Of a stretch of DNA of 55,985 nt, positions 16,149-24,462 are shown one piece after another. A model generated the notes under the pieces. That model searched no databases. It was not told the DNA's origin and saw only the letters and a program-made list of their open reading frames with translations. Position 1 is the stretch's first letter; each line of letters begins with the position of its first letter. A program made the position numbers and the translations under genes. This DNA is from Acidobacteriota bacterium (lineage in GTDB: Bacteria; Acidobacteriota; Thermoanaerobaculia; Gp7-AA8): contig JAJPHC010000006.1 of NCBI GenBank assembly GCA_021325515.1, positions 1-55,985 of the forward strand. The letters are read 5' to 3'.

Positions 16149-16790
16149 ATGTCCGCCTATCCCGACTGGATCTGGATCGCGCTCGCCGCGGTCGCGGTAT
16201 TGGCAGTTGCCGGACTCATCGCGGGCGCCGTGCGCCGAAGCCGTACAGCCCGCCTGCGAGAGCATTTCGGAACCGAATACGATCGTCTTGCGTCCGAGAC
16301 ACGCAGCCGTACGAAGGCTGAAGAAGCGTTGCTCGCCCGCGCCAACGAAGTGAAACAGCTCGAGATCCGTCCGCTGACTGCAGCGGAGCGCGATCGCTAT
16401 CGCTCCGACTGGCAGAAGATCGAAACGCGCTTCGTCGACCGTCCGACGACCGCAGTCGTCGAGGCCGACGAGCTGGTCTGCGATGTCATGCGGGCGCGCG
16501 GCTATCCGATGGCCGATTTCGAAAAGCACGCCGAACATCTTTCGGTGAAGCATCCGCGCGTGGTCGAGCACTATCGCGCGGGACACGCCGCCATCGATGC
16601 CCATGGCCGCGGTGCGGCCTCGACCGAGGATCTGCGCCAGGCGATGCTGCACTATCGCGTGCTGTTCGAGGATCTCGTCGGCTTCTCGGGCGACGATGTC
16701 GAACAGCCGATTCAGCCCGCGAGCGAAGTGCGCGATGCGGAAGAGCGCATCGCGTACGGCAGAAGAGCAGAGGATCGTCTGCGGAGATGA
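16149..16790 (+). CDS. Membrane-anchored protein of unknown function
   Basis: The 213-aa protein has one N-terminal hydrophobic segment (WIWIALAAVAVLAVAGLIAGAV) and then a charged, mostly helical soluble part with LREHFGTEYDRLASE, EIRPLTAAERDRY, FVDRPTTAVVEADELVCDVMRARGYP, HPRVVEHYRAGHAA and ASTEDLRQAMLHYRVLFEDL. I recognise this arrangement from unannotated proteins widespread in actinobacteria and other GC-rich bacteria, but know of no assigned function. The start is set by the GGAGG nine bases upstream of the ATG and by the TM segment. The frame continues upstream to 15966 but without support. It converges on purF with a 3-base gap, so the two transcripts must overlap. Confidence 0.85.
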   Translation: MSAYPDWIWIALAAVAVLAVAGLIAGAVRRSRTARLREHFGTEYDRLASETRSRTKAEEALLARANEVKQLEIRPLTAAERDRYRSDWQKIETRFVDRPTTAVVEADELVCDVMRARGYPMADFEKHAEHLSVKHPRVVEHYRAGHAAIDAHGRGAASTEDLRQAMLHYRVLFEDLVGFSGDDVEQPIQPASEVRDAEERIAYGRRAEDRLRR

Positions 16791-16793
16791 GCG

Positions 16794-18194
16794 CTACGCG
16801 CGGGAGGAGGCCAGAGCCTCTTCCTGCGCGCAGGTCACCGGATACCGTCCGGTGAAGCATGCGGTGCAGTAGAGCATGCGCGGATCGTCGCCGTTGCGCA
16901 CGGCTTCGAGCAGCCCCTCTTCCGACAGATAGCCGAGCGAATCGGCCTCGATGTACTCGCGAATCTCGTCGACGGAGTGGTTGCTGGCGATGAGGTCGCG
17001 CCGCTGCGGCGTGTCGATGCCGTAGTAGCAGGGGCCGTTCGTCGGCGGCGACGAAATGCGCATGTGAACTTCCTTCGCGCCGTACTGCTTGAGCATCCGG
17101 ACGATTTTCTTCGACGTGGTGCCGCGGACGATCGAGTCGTCGATCAGCACGACGCGCTTGCCTTGCACGAGCTCGCGCACCGGATTGAGCTTCACCTTCA
17201 CGCCGAAGTTGCGGATGCCCTGTTCCGGCTCGATGAACGTCCGGCCGACGTAGTGATTGCGCACGAGCCCGAACTGGAACGGAATGCCGGACTGCCGTGC
17301 ATATCCCAGTGCGGCGAAAACGCCGGAATCGGGTACGGGGATGACGACGTCGGCATCCACCGGATGCTCCTTCGCGAGCTGCGCGCCGAAGCGCTGGCGG
17401 ACTTCCGCGACGTTGTTGCCGAAGATCACCGAATCCGGCCGCGCGAAGTAGACGTGCTCGAAGATGCAGCGCGCCTCGCGCGTCGTCTCGAACTGATGGG
17501 CGCTGCGAATGCTGCCGTTCTCGATCGCGACGACTTCGCCGGCGCGCACTTCGCGGATCGTCTCCGCGCCGATGAGATCGAAGGCGCAGCTCTCGCTCGC
17601 AACCGTCATCGAGTCGTCGAGCCGGCCGAGGACCAGCGGGCGGAACCCGTAGGGATCGCGCGCCGCGAAGATCTTCGACGGCGTCAGCAACAACATCGAG
17701 TACGCGCCGCGGCAATGCGACAGCGCCTCGATGAAGGCACGCTCCACATCCTTTTCCTTGGAGCGCGCGACGAGGTGCACGATGACTTCCGTGTCCGAGA
17801 TCGAGTTGAAGATGGCCCCTTCTTCCTCGAGGTGCGCGCGGAGCTCATCTCCATTGACGAGATTGCCGTTGTGCGCGACCGCAATCGGTCCCTTGTTCGT
17901 GGAGGCGAAGATCGGCTGCGCGTTGCACAGCATCGAGCCGCCCGCCGTCGAATAACGGACGTGGCCGATTGCCGTAGAGCCCGGAAGCCGCTTCAGCCGC
18001 TCTTCCGTGAAGACGTCGGCGACGTACCCCATCTCCTTCTCGACGATGATGCGCGTGCCGTCCGTCGATGCGATGCCGGCGCTCTCCTGTCCGCGATGCT
18101 GCAGCGCGTAGAGGCCGAGGTAGACGAGGTTGGCGGCATCGCGATGGTTCAGGATGCCGAAGACACCGCATTCGTCGTGAAACTTGTCGAGCAT
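16794..18194 (-). CDS. purF: Amidophosphoribosyltransferase, 4Fe-4S type
   Basis: The 466-aa enzyme catalyses the first committed step of purine synthesis, PRPP plus glutamine to phosphoribosylamine. The N-terminus MLDKFHDECGVFGI carries a short propeptide and the nucleophile Cys9 of the class II glutaminase; RGQESAGIA and HNGNLVNGDELR follow. The PRPP loop is VVLIDDSIVRGTTSKK. Cysteines in EARCIFEHVYFARPDS, NGPCYYGIDTPQR and LYCTACFTGRYPV match the four ligands of the 4Fe-4S cluster in the Bacillus-type enzyme. I place the start at 18194 because the family begins there; an in-frame GTG at 18224 would add ten residues. Neither start has a clear ribosome-binding site. It follows purL and a GNAT gene in the same direction. 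Confidence 0.96.
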   Translation of the reverse strand: MLDKFHDECGVFGILNHRDAANLVYLGLYALQHRGQESAGIASTDGTRIIVEKEMGYVADVFTEERLKRLPGSTAIGHVRYSTAGGSMLCNAQPIFASTNKGPIAVAHNGNLVNGDELRAHLEEEGAIFNSISDTEVIVHLVARSKEKDVERAFIEALSHCRGAYSMLLLTPSKIFAARDPYGFRPLVLGRLDDSMTVASESCAFDLIGAETIREVRAGEVVAIENGSIRSAHQFETTREARCIFEHVYFARPDSVIFGNNVAEVRQRFGAQLAKEHPVDADVVIPVPDSGVFAALGYARQSGIPFQFGLVRNHYVGRTFIEPEQGIRNFGVKVKLNPVRELVQGKRVVLIDDSIVRGTTSKKIVRMLKQYGAKEVHMRISSPPTNGPCYYGIDTPQRRDLIASNHSVDEIREYIEADSLGYLSEEGLLEAVRNGDDPRMLYCTACFTGRYPVTCAQEEALASSRA

Positions 18195-18254
18195 GGAGGG
18201 CTGTGAGAACAGAGTGTATCGCACGGAAATGCCGGGGCGCCGGAAGCGTAGGAC

Positions 18255-19055
18255 TCAGCTTCTTCCTTCCCTGACCATTTCCCATTGCGCGACTTTGCGC
18301 ACCGCGCCGCAATGCTCCAAAAACGTCGCGATTCCCCTGTCGCCGTCGTCGACATTGACGAGGCGGAGCGGTTTGTTGGCGCGTGTCGCGGCGGCCTCGA
18401 GAAGTCTGCGTCCCAGACCCTGCCGCCGCGCCGCCGGCTCGACAGCGAGCAGCGGAACATCCCCGCTGTTCGGGAAGACGACCGCGGCGCCGTGCAACGT
18501 TCCAAGCACGACATACGAATCGCGCGCGCGCCGCAGCGACGGCACATCGTTCTGCCAGGACGGCGCGGCGTCGCACCACGAACGGATCTGATCGAGATCG
18601 GCATTCGCGATCTCCGTGATGCGCGCGGGAGACTTCGCCTCGTACGTCCACAACTGCAGCCGCCGCGTGCGGCGGAAGCCCACCGCTTCGTACAGCGCGA
18701 TGGCATTCGGATTCTGTTCGAGCACTTCGAGGATGTACTCGCGGTTGCCGATGAGCGAGATCGCGTGATCCATCATCCGCCGTCCGAGGCGATGCCTGCG
18801 GTACTCGGTAAGCACGGTGGTCCCGCTGTTGTACGCGCGATCGCCGTCGATGCACGTCAGCACGATGCCTGCGAGGCGGTCTCCGTCGAACGCACCGGCC
18901 GAGTACGCCGCATCGAATCCGCGGCGCGTCTGCATCTCTTCGAATGCTTTCCGATCCGGCTGCAGCGGGATGACGTAATCGCTGAAGCCCTGAACGAATG
19001 TCTCGTAAATCTGATCGAAGGGAACGCCGGCCAGCGAGCGGATTTCGATGGTCAT
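18255..19055 (-). CDS. Double-GNAT acetyltransferase-like protein between purL and purF
   Basis: The 266-aa protein appears to hold two GNAT folds. The first (about 1-150) carries the CoA-binding pattern TEYRRHRLGRRMMDHAISL followed by NREYILEVLEQNPNAIALYEAVGFRRTR. The second (about 155-266) carries LAVEPAARRQGLGRRLLEAA and ends GIATFLEHCGAVRKVAQWEM. The start is fixed by a TGATG overlap with the purL stop codon, which implies coupled translation. The frame also runs on upstream inside purL, but that extension is antisense-like and rejected. The substrate is unknown; tandem GNAT proteins act on amines, peptides or antibiotics. Its place inside a purine cluster hints at a metabolic or repair role, but that is inference. 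Confidence 0.85.
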   Translation of the reverse strand: MTIEIRSLAGVPFDQIYETFVQGFSDYVIPLQPDRKAFEEMQTRRGFDAAYSAGAFDGDRLAGIVLTCIDGDRAYNSGTTVLTEYRRHRLGRRMMDHAISLIGNREYILEVLEQNPNAIALYEAVGFRRTRRLQLWTYEAKSPARITEIANADLDQIRSWCDAAPSWQNDVPSLRRARDSYVVLGTLHGAAVVFPNSGDVPLLAVEPAARRQGLGRRLLEAAATRANKPLRLVNVDDGDRGIATFLEHCGAVRKVAQWEMVREGRS

Positions 19056-21325
19056 CAGTGCGCCATGACCTCCGGCGCTTCCTCGCCGACGCCGCGGATC
19101 ACCTCTTCGACGCTGTCTCCGCCGAGGAGGAGGGCGAAGGCGCTGCGCCAGACGCGGGCGAGCTCCTGCGTCGAGGTCTTCACGAGGGGCGTGCCGTTGC
19201 GCTCGATGAGGAACGAGGCATTCGTCGTCTTGCCGATCTGTTGCGCGGCGACGCCGAGCGACGCGGCGCGCGCCAGCACCGCATCGGTGCGGTCGTTCGT
19301 GCAGGCGACGATCGCGCGTCCCTGCGACTCGCCGAACAGCAGCGCGATCGCATCCAGCCCGCTCGAGTAATTCGTCAGATCGAGGTGCACGCCGAAGCCT
19401 TTCATCGCGCATTCGGCGAGTGCGATCGCCAGTCCGCCGTTCGCCAGATCGTGCGCGCTGCGCAGCAGCCGGTTCTGATGCAGTGAGAGGAGCAGCTCGA
19501 CGAGCTTGCGCTCCTCCTCGAGATCGACGCGCGGCGGCTTCGCCATCGCGTCCGGCATGAAGCGCTGCTGCCATTCCGACCCGCCCAGCTCATCGCGCGA
19601 CCCGCCGAGAATGATGACGTCGAGATTCGCGGCATCGAAATGCAGCGGACAGCCGGCGGTCTCGTCTTCCAGGATGCCCGCCATGCCGATGCTCGGCGTC
19701 GGATACACCGCGCGCCCCTCGGTCTCGTTGTAGAAGGAGACGTTGCCGGAGACGACCGGCGTCTCGAGCGCGCGGCAGGCATCGCTGATGCCGCGGATGC
19801 ATTCCGCGAATTGCCACATGATGTCCGGCCGCTCGGGCGAGCCGAAGTTCAGGCAGTCGGTGATCGCGACGGGACGCCCGCCACTGACGGCGACGTTGCG
19901 CGCCGCTTCCGCCACCGCCTGCTTGCCGCCTTCATACGGATCGAGGAAGCAGTAGACCGGATTCACATCGGAAGTGATCGCCAGGGCGCGGCCGGTGCCC
20001 TTCACGCGGACGATCGCCGCATCGCGCTGCTCCGGTCCCGCGAGCGTGTTCGTGCGCACGGTCGTGTCGTACTGCTCGTAGATCCAGTGCTTGGAGCAGA
20101 GATTGGGCGAAGCGGCGAGCTCCAGGAGGGTGCCGGTGAAATCGGCATCGTCAACACGTTGACGATCGAGGGAGTCGCTGATCTTCCTCTCCGGCGCCGC
20201 CATCGGCCGCTGGTACACCGGCGCCTCGGTGGAGATCGGCTCGACCGGGATCTGCGCCACCTGCTCGCCATGCCAGAAGAGACGGACGAAACCGTCGTCG
20301 GTCACTTCGCCGACGACCGCGGCGTTGAGATCCCACTTCTCGAAGACGCGCACGACTTCGTCTTCGCGGCCGCGCTTCGCGACGATCAGCATCCGCTCCT
20401 GCGATTCGCTCAGCATGATCTCGTACGGCGTCATGCCGCTCTCGCGCATCGGCACGCGGTCGAGATTCATCTTCACGCCCGTGCCCGCGCGGCCGGCCAT
20501 TTCAAACGATGAGGATGTGAGACCGGCGGCGCCCATGTCCTGAATGCCGACGATCGCGTCAGTGTCCATGATCTCGAGGCAGGCCTCGAGCAGCAGCTTC
20601 TCGGTGAACGGATCGCCGACCTGCACGGTGGGCCGCTTCTCTTCCGACGCTTCGTCGAATTCGGCGGAGGCCATCGTCGCGCCGTGAATGCCGTCGCGTC
20701 CCGTCTTCGATCCGACGTAGATCACAGGATTCCCGACGCCGCTCGCCGTCCCCTTGAAGATCTTCTCCTTCTTCGTCACGCCGAGCGCGAAGACATTGAC
20801 GAGGATGTTGCCGTTGTACGAGGAGTGGAACGACGTCTCGCCGCCGACGGTGGGAATGCCGATGCAGTTGCCGTAGCCGGCGATGCCGCGCACGACGCCG
20901 TCGACGAGATACTTCATGCGCGGCGCGTCGAGCTCACCGAAGCGCAGCGAGTCGAGGCAGGCGATGGGACGCGCGCCCATCGTGAAGATGTCGCGCAGGA
21001 TGCCGCCCACCCCTGTCGCCGCCCCCTGATACGGCTCGATGAACGACGGATGGTTGTGCGACTCCATCTTGAATGCCGCGACCCAGCCGTCTCCGATGTC
21101 GATGATGCCGGCGTTTTCGCCCGGCCCCTGAATGACGCGCGGGCCGGAGGTGGGAAAGTTGCGCAGGTGCACGCGGCTCGATTTGTACGAGCAGTGCTCG
21201 GACCACATCACGGAAAAGATCCCGAGCTCCGTGTAATTCGGCGCGCGCCCGAGGATCTGTTCGATGCGCTGGTATTCGTCTTCCGTGATGCCGTGGGAGG
21301 CGATGAGCTCGGGGGTGATTTGCAT
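19055..21325 (-). CDS. purL: Phosphoribosylformylglycinamidine synthase subunit PurL (small type)
   Basis: The 756-aa ATP-dependent subunit converts FGAR to FGAM in purine synthesis, using ammonia from PurQ, with PurS as linker. Seen signatures: the start [60 protein letters not shown] (catalytic His), [48 protein letters not shown], and in the second half [20 protein letters not shown] and [19 protein letters not shown]. The length is that of the Bacillus-type PurL without a fused glutaminase, so purS and purQ must lie elsewhere. The ATG at 21325 gives the normal N-terminus; the 19 residues upstream have no family match. It is the first gene of purL-GNAT-purF. Confidence 0.97.
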   Translation of the reverse strand: MQITPELIASHGITEDEYQRIEQILGRAPNYTELGIFSVMWSEHCSYKSSRVHLRNFPTSGPRVIQGPGENAGIIDIGDGWVAAFKMESHNHPSFIEPYQGAATGVGGILRDIFTMGARPIACLDSLRFGELDAPRMKYLVDGVVRGIAGYGNCIGIPTVGGETSFHSSYNGNILVNVFALGVTKKEKIFKGTASGVGNPVIYVGSKTGRDGIHGATMASAEFDEASEEKRPTVQVGDPFTEKLLLEACLEIMDTDAIVGIQDMGAAGLTSSSFEMAGRAGTGVKMNLDRVPMRESGMTPYEIMLSESQERMLIVAKRGREDEVVRVFEKWDLNAAVVGEVTDDGFVRLFWHGEQVAQIPVEPISTEAPVYQRPMAAPERKISDSLDRQRVDDADFTGTLLELAASPNLCSKHWIYEQYDTTVRTNTLAGPEQRDAAIVRVKGTGRALAITSDVNPVYCFLDPYEGGKQAVAEAARNVAVSGGRPVAITDCLNFGSPERPDIMWQFAECIRGISDACRALETPVVSGNVSFYNETEGRAVYPTPSIGMAGILEDETAGCPLHFDAANLDVIILGGSRDELGGSEWQQRFMPDAMAKPPRVDLEEERKLVELLLSLHQNRLLRSAHDLANGGLAIALAECAMKGFGVHLDLTNYSSGLDAIALLFGESQGRAIVACTNDRTDAVLARAASLGVAAQQIGKTTNASFLIERNGTPLVKTSTQELARVWRSAFALLLGGDSVEEVIRGVGEEAPEVMAH

Positions 21326-21346
21326 CTGCGGAAGATAGCAGACGAA

Positions 21347-21389
21347 AGCCCTCGTGGAGGGACAGGCGCCCCGCCGCTCCACGAGGGCT
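21347..21389 (-). terminator. Terminator-like stem downstream of the Spy-like gene, with a REP half-copy in its loop
   Basis: AGCCCTCGTGGAG (21347-21359) pairs perfectly with CTCCACGAGGGCT (21377-21389). The 17-base loop and its edge read GGACAGGCGCCCC-GCC, a truncated copy of the REP-like hairpin seen behind yqiA. It lies 9 bases beyond the Spy-like stop and 22 bases before the purL start on the minus strand, so it should end the first transcript or attenuate entry into purL. No strong U-run follows. Confidence 0.6.
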
Positions 21390-21397
21390 TCTCGACG

Positions 21398-21838
21398 TCA
21401 GCGCGGGGGCGGCGGCGGCGCCGCGTGGCGCAGCTCGTTCAGGATCTGGAACCTCACCTTCTGCTCCGCCGTCAGCAGTGCGGCCATCTTCGCCTCGGTC
21501 GCTTCGTGCGCGGCCTTGATCTGCTCGTCGATCGCGTGGATCGCGAGCATCTGTTTTCCGAGCGCGGCCGCATCCGGAGTGGCCGACTCCATCATCGAGT
21601 GCAGCTGCTCGTCAGCCGCCCGCTTCTGTTCGAAGAGCGGATCGATTTGTGCGCGCAATGCTTCGTGCAGCGATTCGAACTGCGCCTTCTGCGTGTCGTT
21701 GAGGTTGAGGAATTTCACGAGGTCGACAGGCGGCGGACCTCCCGGTCCGTTCTGCGGCATCGGCCGCCGCGGCTGTTGCGCGAGCGCGCTGATTGCGATC
21801 AGAAGAATGATGGAGATTGTGATTGCGATGCGTTTCAT
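21398..21838 (-). CDS. Spy/CpxP-like periplasmic LTxxQ protein
   Basis: The 146-aa protein has a signal peptide (RIAITISIILLIAISALA) and a mature part that is almost all helix. Two copies of the family signature are visible, LNDTQKAQFESLHEALRAQ and LLTAEQKVRFQIL (LTxxQ), as in Spy, CpxP and ZraP. These are periplasmic chaperones or sensor partners that respond to envelope stress. Pro-rich tails flank the helices (near the mature N-terminus and at the C-terminus). AAAGGAG lies at a workable distance before the ATG at 21838. It is transcribed away from a histidine kinase/response regulator pair, which matches the cpxP-cpxRA layout. Function as the sensor's inhibitor or output is inferred. Confidence 0.85.
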   Translation of the reverse strand: MKRIAITISIILLIAISALAQQPRRPMPQNGPGGPPPVDLVKFLNLNDTQKAQFESLHEALRAQIDPLFEQKRAADEQLHSMMESATPDAAALGKQMLAIHAIDEQIKAAHEATEAKMAALLTAEQKVRFQILNELRHAAPPPPPR

Positions 21839-21915
21839 GGTTTTCGTTGGCTCCTTTCGAAGCGTCAATATGCGCCGCGCGAAACGGGAAGTGGTCAAGC
21901 GATCGCAATCGCTTT

Positions 21916-21929
21916 GTAAGAAACGTAAA
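21916..21929 (+). promoter_or_regulatory. CpxR-box-like direct repeat GTAAG-N4-GTAAA
   Basis: In the 142-bp region between the Spy-like gene and the sensor kinase, GTAAG (21916-21920) and GTAAA (21925-21929) form a direct repeat with a 9-base period. The known CpxR site is GTAAA-N(4-8)-GTAAA, usually N5. The position is suitable for control of either divergent gene by the OmpR-type regulator encoded downstream. Similarity of the box is seen; regulation is inferred. Confidence 0.45.
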
Positions 21930-21980
21930 ACCTCCGTTTGCTGCGGATTTGCGCCTGAATGCCGATGCTAGACTCGCCGC

Positions 21981-23636
21981 GTGGTGAGGCTCCTGTCGCT
22001 CGTCGCGCTGACCTGCGCGCTCGTCGTGCTCGCAGTGATTCAGTACCGCTCGATCGAGCAGCTCGCGGACGATGAGCGCCAGCGGCTGAAGTCGAGCATC
22101 GACTTCGCGGCGCGTCACTTCAGCGACGAGCTCGATCGTGAGCTCACACGGCTGTTCGTCGAGTTCCAGATGCCGCGCGGTGACGCCGCGCCGGAAGTGA
22201 TCCTGAATCGCTATCACGACTGGGCCGCCGCGTCGCGCGACGCGAGGCTGGTCAAGATGCTCTGGTTCGTGGCGCCGGGCGAGATCGGCGCGCTGCACCG
22301 GATCGATCCGCAGACGGATGAGATCGCGCAGGCGCAGTGGCCCGCTTCGCTGGCGCGTGCAAGACAGGAGATCGCCGCGGACTTCGCGCGCCGCGAGCAT
22401 GCGCAGGCGCTGCTGCAGAGCGATGCGGTGATGCTCGTGCCGTGCGGCGGACCGCGCCCGGGGCAGGCGCCGCCGCCGCCGCTCGAGCCGCCACCGCGCC
22501 CCGATGACGATCGTCCGCCGCCGCCGCGCGAAGAGGAGATGCCTCCCGAGCGCGCGGCTCCCGCCTTCGTCATCATCGAGCTCGATCGCAACTTCCTCGG
22601 CTCCTCCATGCTGCCGGAGCTGGCGCATCGCTATTTCGAAAACGGATACGAAGTGCAGGTCGCGAACGCGACAGGCAGCGAGGTTCTCTATCGAACCGAC
22701 GGGGCGAAGCTGCCGTTCGTCGCCGATCTTTCGATGCCGGTCTATCGCGTGCTGAGCTTTGCGAATGGCCGCCCGACGCCGCCGTCCAGGGAACAGTGGC
22801 TGGTTTCCGTGCGCCATCGCGATGGCTCGCTGGAGGAGACGGTCGCCGCAACACGGCGCAGAAATCTGCTGGCGAGTGCGGGTGTGCTGCTCGTGCTCGC
22901 GGCGAGTGCCGTGGCGTTGATGGTGATGCTGCGGCGCGCGGAGACGCTGCGGCGGCAGCAGTTGGAGTTCGTCGCCGGTGTGACGCACGAGCTCAACACG
23001 CCGCTGGCCGCACTGCAGTCGGCCGGACAGAATCTCGCCGATGGCGTGACGACGGAGCCGGCGCAGGTCGCTCGCTACGGCGCGATGATCATGAAGGAGT
23101 CGCGCCGCCTTGGGCACATGGTGGCGCAGGTGCTCGAGTACGCCGGGATCCAGAGCGGCAGGGCCGCGCGGCCGCGGCGCGTGCTCGAAGTGGCGGCGGT
23201 GATCGGCGACGCGCTCGCGCATACGAAGTGGTTGTGCGACGAAGAGCGTGTGCAGGTCGATGTGGATGTGGCGGCGAATCTTCCGCACATCGAAGGCGAT
23301 CCGGAATCGCTGTCGCGCGCGTTGCAGAACCTGATCGGCAATGCGGTGAAGTACGGCGGCGCCGCGAAGTGGATCGGCGTGCGTGCGCGGCGCCATGGCG
23401 CGGGCGTGCGGATCGAAGTGGAGGATGCGGGAGCGGGCGTTGCGCCGCAGGATGCGAAGCATCTGTTCGATCCGTTCTATCGCGGGCGAGGCAGCGATAC
23501 GGCGCGAGGCAGCGGGCTGGGGCTGACGATCGTGAAGAAGATCGTGGACGAGCATCGCGGAACGATTGCGATCGGGCGATCGTCGCGCGGCGGCGCCTCG
23601 TTCGCGATCACGATGCCGGAGGCGAGCCGTGTTTGA
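21981..23636 (+). CDS. Sensor histidine kinase with Pro-rich periplasmic domain
   Basis: The 551-aa inner-membrane kinase starts with GTG and has TM1 at about residues 4-22, a periplasmic sensor of about 270 residues, and TM2 near 296-316 (LLASAGVLLVLAASAVALMVM). The phosphoacceptor is His336 in GVTHELNTPLAALQS. The catalytic domain shows NLIGNAVKYGG (N box), VEDAGAGVAPQDAKHLFDPFYRG (G1/F) and GSGLGLTIVKKIVDEH (G2). The sensor domain contains a striking Pro/acid-rich run at about 155-190. No Shine-Dalgarno sequence precedes the GTG. Its last eight bases overlap the response regulator start. Partner genes suggest an envelope-stress sensor like CpxA; the stimulus is not evident. Confidence 0.93.
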   Translation: MVRLLSLVALTCALVVLAVIQYRSIEQLADDERQRLKSSIDFAARHFSDELDRELTRLFVEFQMPRGDAAPEVILNRYHDWAAASRDARLVKMLWFVAPGEIGALHRIDPQTDEIAQAQWPASLARARQEIAADFARREHAQALLQSDAVMLVPCGGPRPGQAPPPPLEPPPRPDDDRPPPPREEEMPPERAAPAFVIIELDRNFLGSSMLPELAHRYFENGYEVQVANATGSEVLYRTDGAKLPFVADLSMPVYRVLSFANGRPTPPSREQWLVSVRHRDGSLEETVAATRRRNLLASAGVLLVLAASAVALMVMLRRAETLRRQQLEFVAGVTHELNTPLAALQSAGQNLADGVTTEPAQVARYGAMIMKESRRLGHMVAQVLEYAGIQSGRAARPRRVLEVAAVIGDALAHTKWLCDEERVQVDVDVAANLPHIEGDPESLSRALQNLIGNAVKYGGAAKWIGVRARRHGAGVRIEVEDAGAGVAPQDAKHLFDPFYRGRGSDTARGSGLGLTIVKKIVDEHRGTIAIGRSSRGGASFAITMPEASRV

Positions 23637-24303
23637 GCGGAGGATTCTGCTCGTCGAGGATGAAGAGAGCCTGGTGCTCGTCATCTCCGACCGATTGAAG
23701 AGCGAGGGATATCAGGTCGAGTGTGCGGGCGACGGGGAGAGCGCGCTCGCGAAGGCCGTGAGTGCGAGCTTCGATCTGATCATTCTCGATGTCGCACTGC
23801 CGAAGAAGAATGGCTTCGATGTCTGCCGGGATCTGCGGCAGCGCGGCAATGAGACGCCGGTGCTGATGCTGACGGCGAGGGGACAGGTGGTCGACCGGGT
23901 GATCGGCCTGAAGCTCGGCGCGGATGATTACCTCACGAAGCCGTTCGACATGATGGAGCTGCTGGCGCGCGTCGAAGCATTGATGAGACGGTCGCGGGCC
24001 ACAGTGGAGAAGCCGTCTGAGTCATACGCATTTGGAGACGTACGGGTCGACTTCCGTAAGGCGGTCGTCACACGTGACGCCAGGACGGTGGAGCTCTCCG
24101 GTCTGGAGCTGCGCCTGTTGCGCTATTTCATCGAGCACCGCGGTACACTGCTGACGCGCGACGAGCTGTTGGACAAGGTGTGGGGCTACGGAGCGACGCT
24201 CGCGACGCGAACGGTGGACGTGCACGTCGCGCAATTGCGCCAGAAGATCGGCGCGGAGCATGTAGTGACGGTGCACGGGCTGGGCTACAAGTTCGTCAGT
24301 TAA
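23629..24303 (+). CDS. OmpR/PhoB-family response regulator
   Basis: The 224-aa regulator starts with GTG overlapping the kinase stop by eight bases; the upstream frame extension to 23566 lies inside the kinase gene and is rejected. The receiver domain has RILLVEDEES (acidic pocket), the phospho-acceptor Asp54 in LIILDVALPKKNGFDV, MLTARG and LGADDYLTKPFDMMEL. The C-terminal winged helix carries LSGLELRLLRYFIEHRG, TRDELLDKVWGYG and TVDVHVAQLRQKIG ending in GLGYKF. It is the partner of the kinase. Likely targets are its own operon and the divergent Spy-like gene through the GTAAG/GTAAA repeat. Confidence 0.95.
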   Translation: MFERRILLVEDEESLVLVISDRLKSEGYQVECAGDGESALAKAVSASFDLIILDVALPKKNGFDVCRDLRQRGNETPVLMLTARGQVVDRVIGLKLGADDYLTKPFDMMELLARVEALMRRSRATVEKPSESYAFGDVRVDFRKAVVTRDARTVELSGLELRLLRYFIEHRGTLLTRDELLDKVWGYGATLATRTVDVHVAQLRQKIGAEHVVTVHGLGYKFVS

Positions 24304-24342
24304 GTTGGTTTTCGGGGGTCACACCTGGAAAATCAACTTAAC
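24299..24342 (+). terminator. Hairpin overlapping the response-regulator stop codon
   Basis: Positions 24299-24313 (GTTAAGTTGGTTTTC) pair with 24328-24342 with one mismatch, across a 14-base loop. The TAA stop codon is part of the stem. There is no T-run after it, so it may be a weak or Rho-assisted terminator, or an mRNA-stabilising stem. Confidence 0.5.
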
Positions 24343-24347
24343 GCGGG

Positions 24348-24417
24348 ATGATGCCGACCGTCCGGTCGGCAGATTCCATCATTTACCGGTTGATTTATTT
24401 CCCTCCTCGTCTACAAT
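24348..24417 (+). promoter_or_regulatory. Promoter and palindromic operator candidate for the giant-protein locus
   Basis: TTGATT at 24390-24395 and TACAAT at 24412-24417 (16-base spacer) are a good sigma70-type promoter 45 bases before the ATG at 24463. Just upstream is a palindrome: GCCGACCG (24353-24360), two bases, CGGTCGGC (24363-24370), with outer ATGAT at 24348-24352 and ATCAT at 24378-24382 also complementary. The arrangement suggests a dimeric regulator binding next to the -35 box. The promoter would drive all three export-locus genes. Confidence 0.6.
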
Positions 24418-24462
24418 GCGCCGGCCCATTCCCCGTTTCCAACTTTAAAAATCGAGGCAGTC

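Noticed and set aside
21612-23684. 690-aa minus-strand frame over the histidine kinase
   Set aside because: His/Arg-rich shadow product with no recognisable domain; the kinase motifs are on the other strand.
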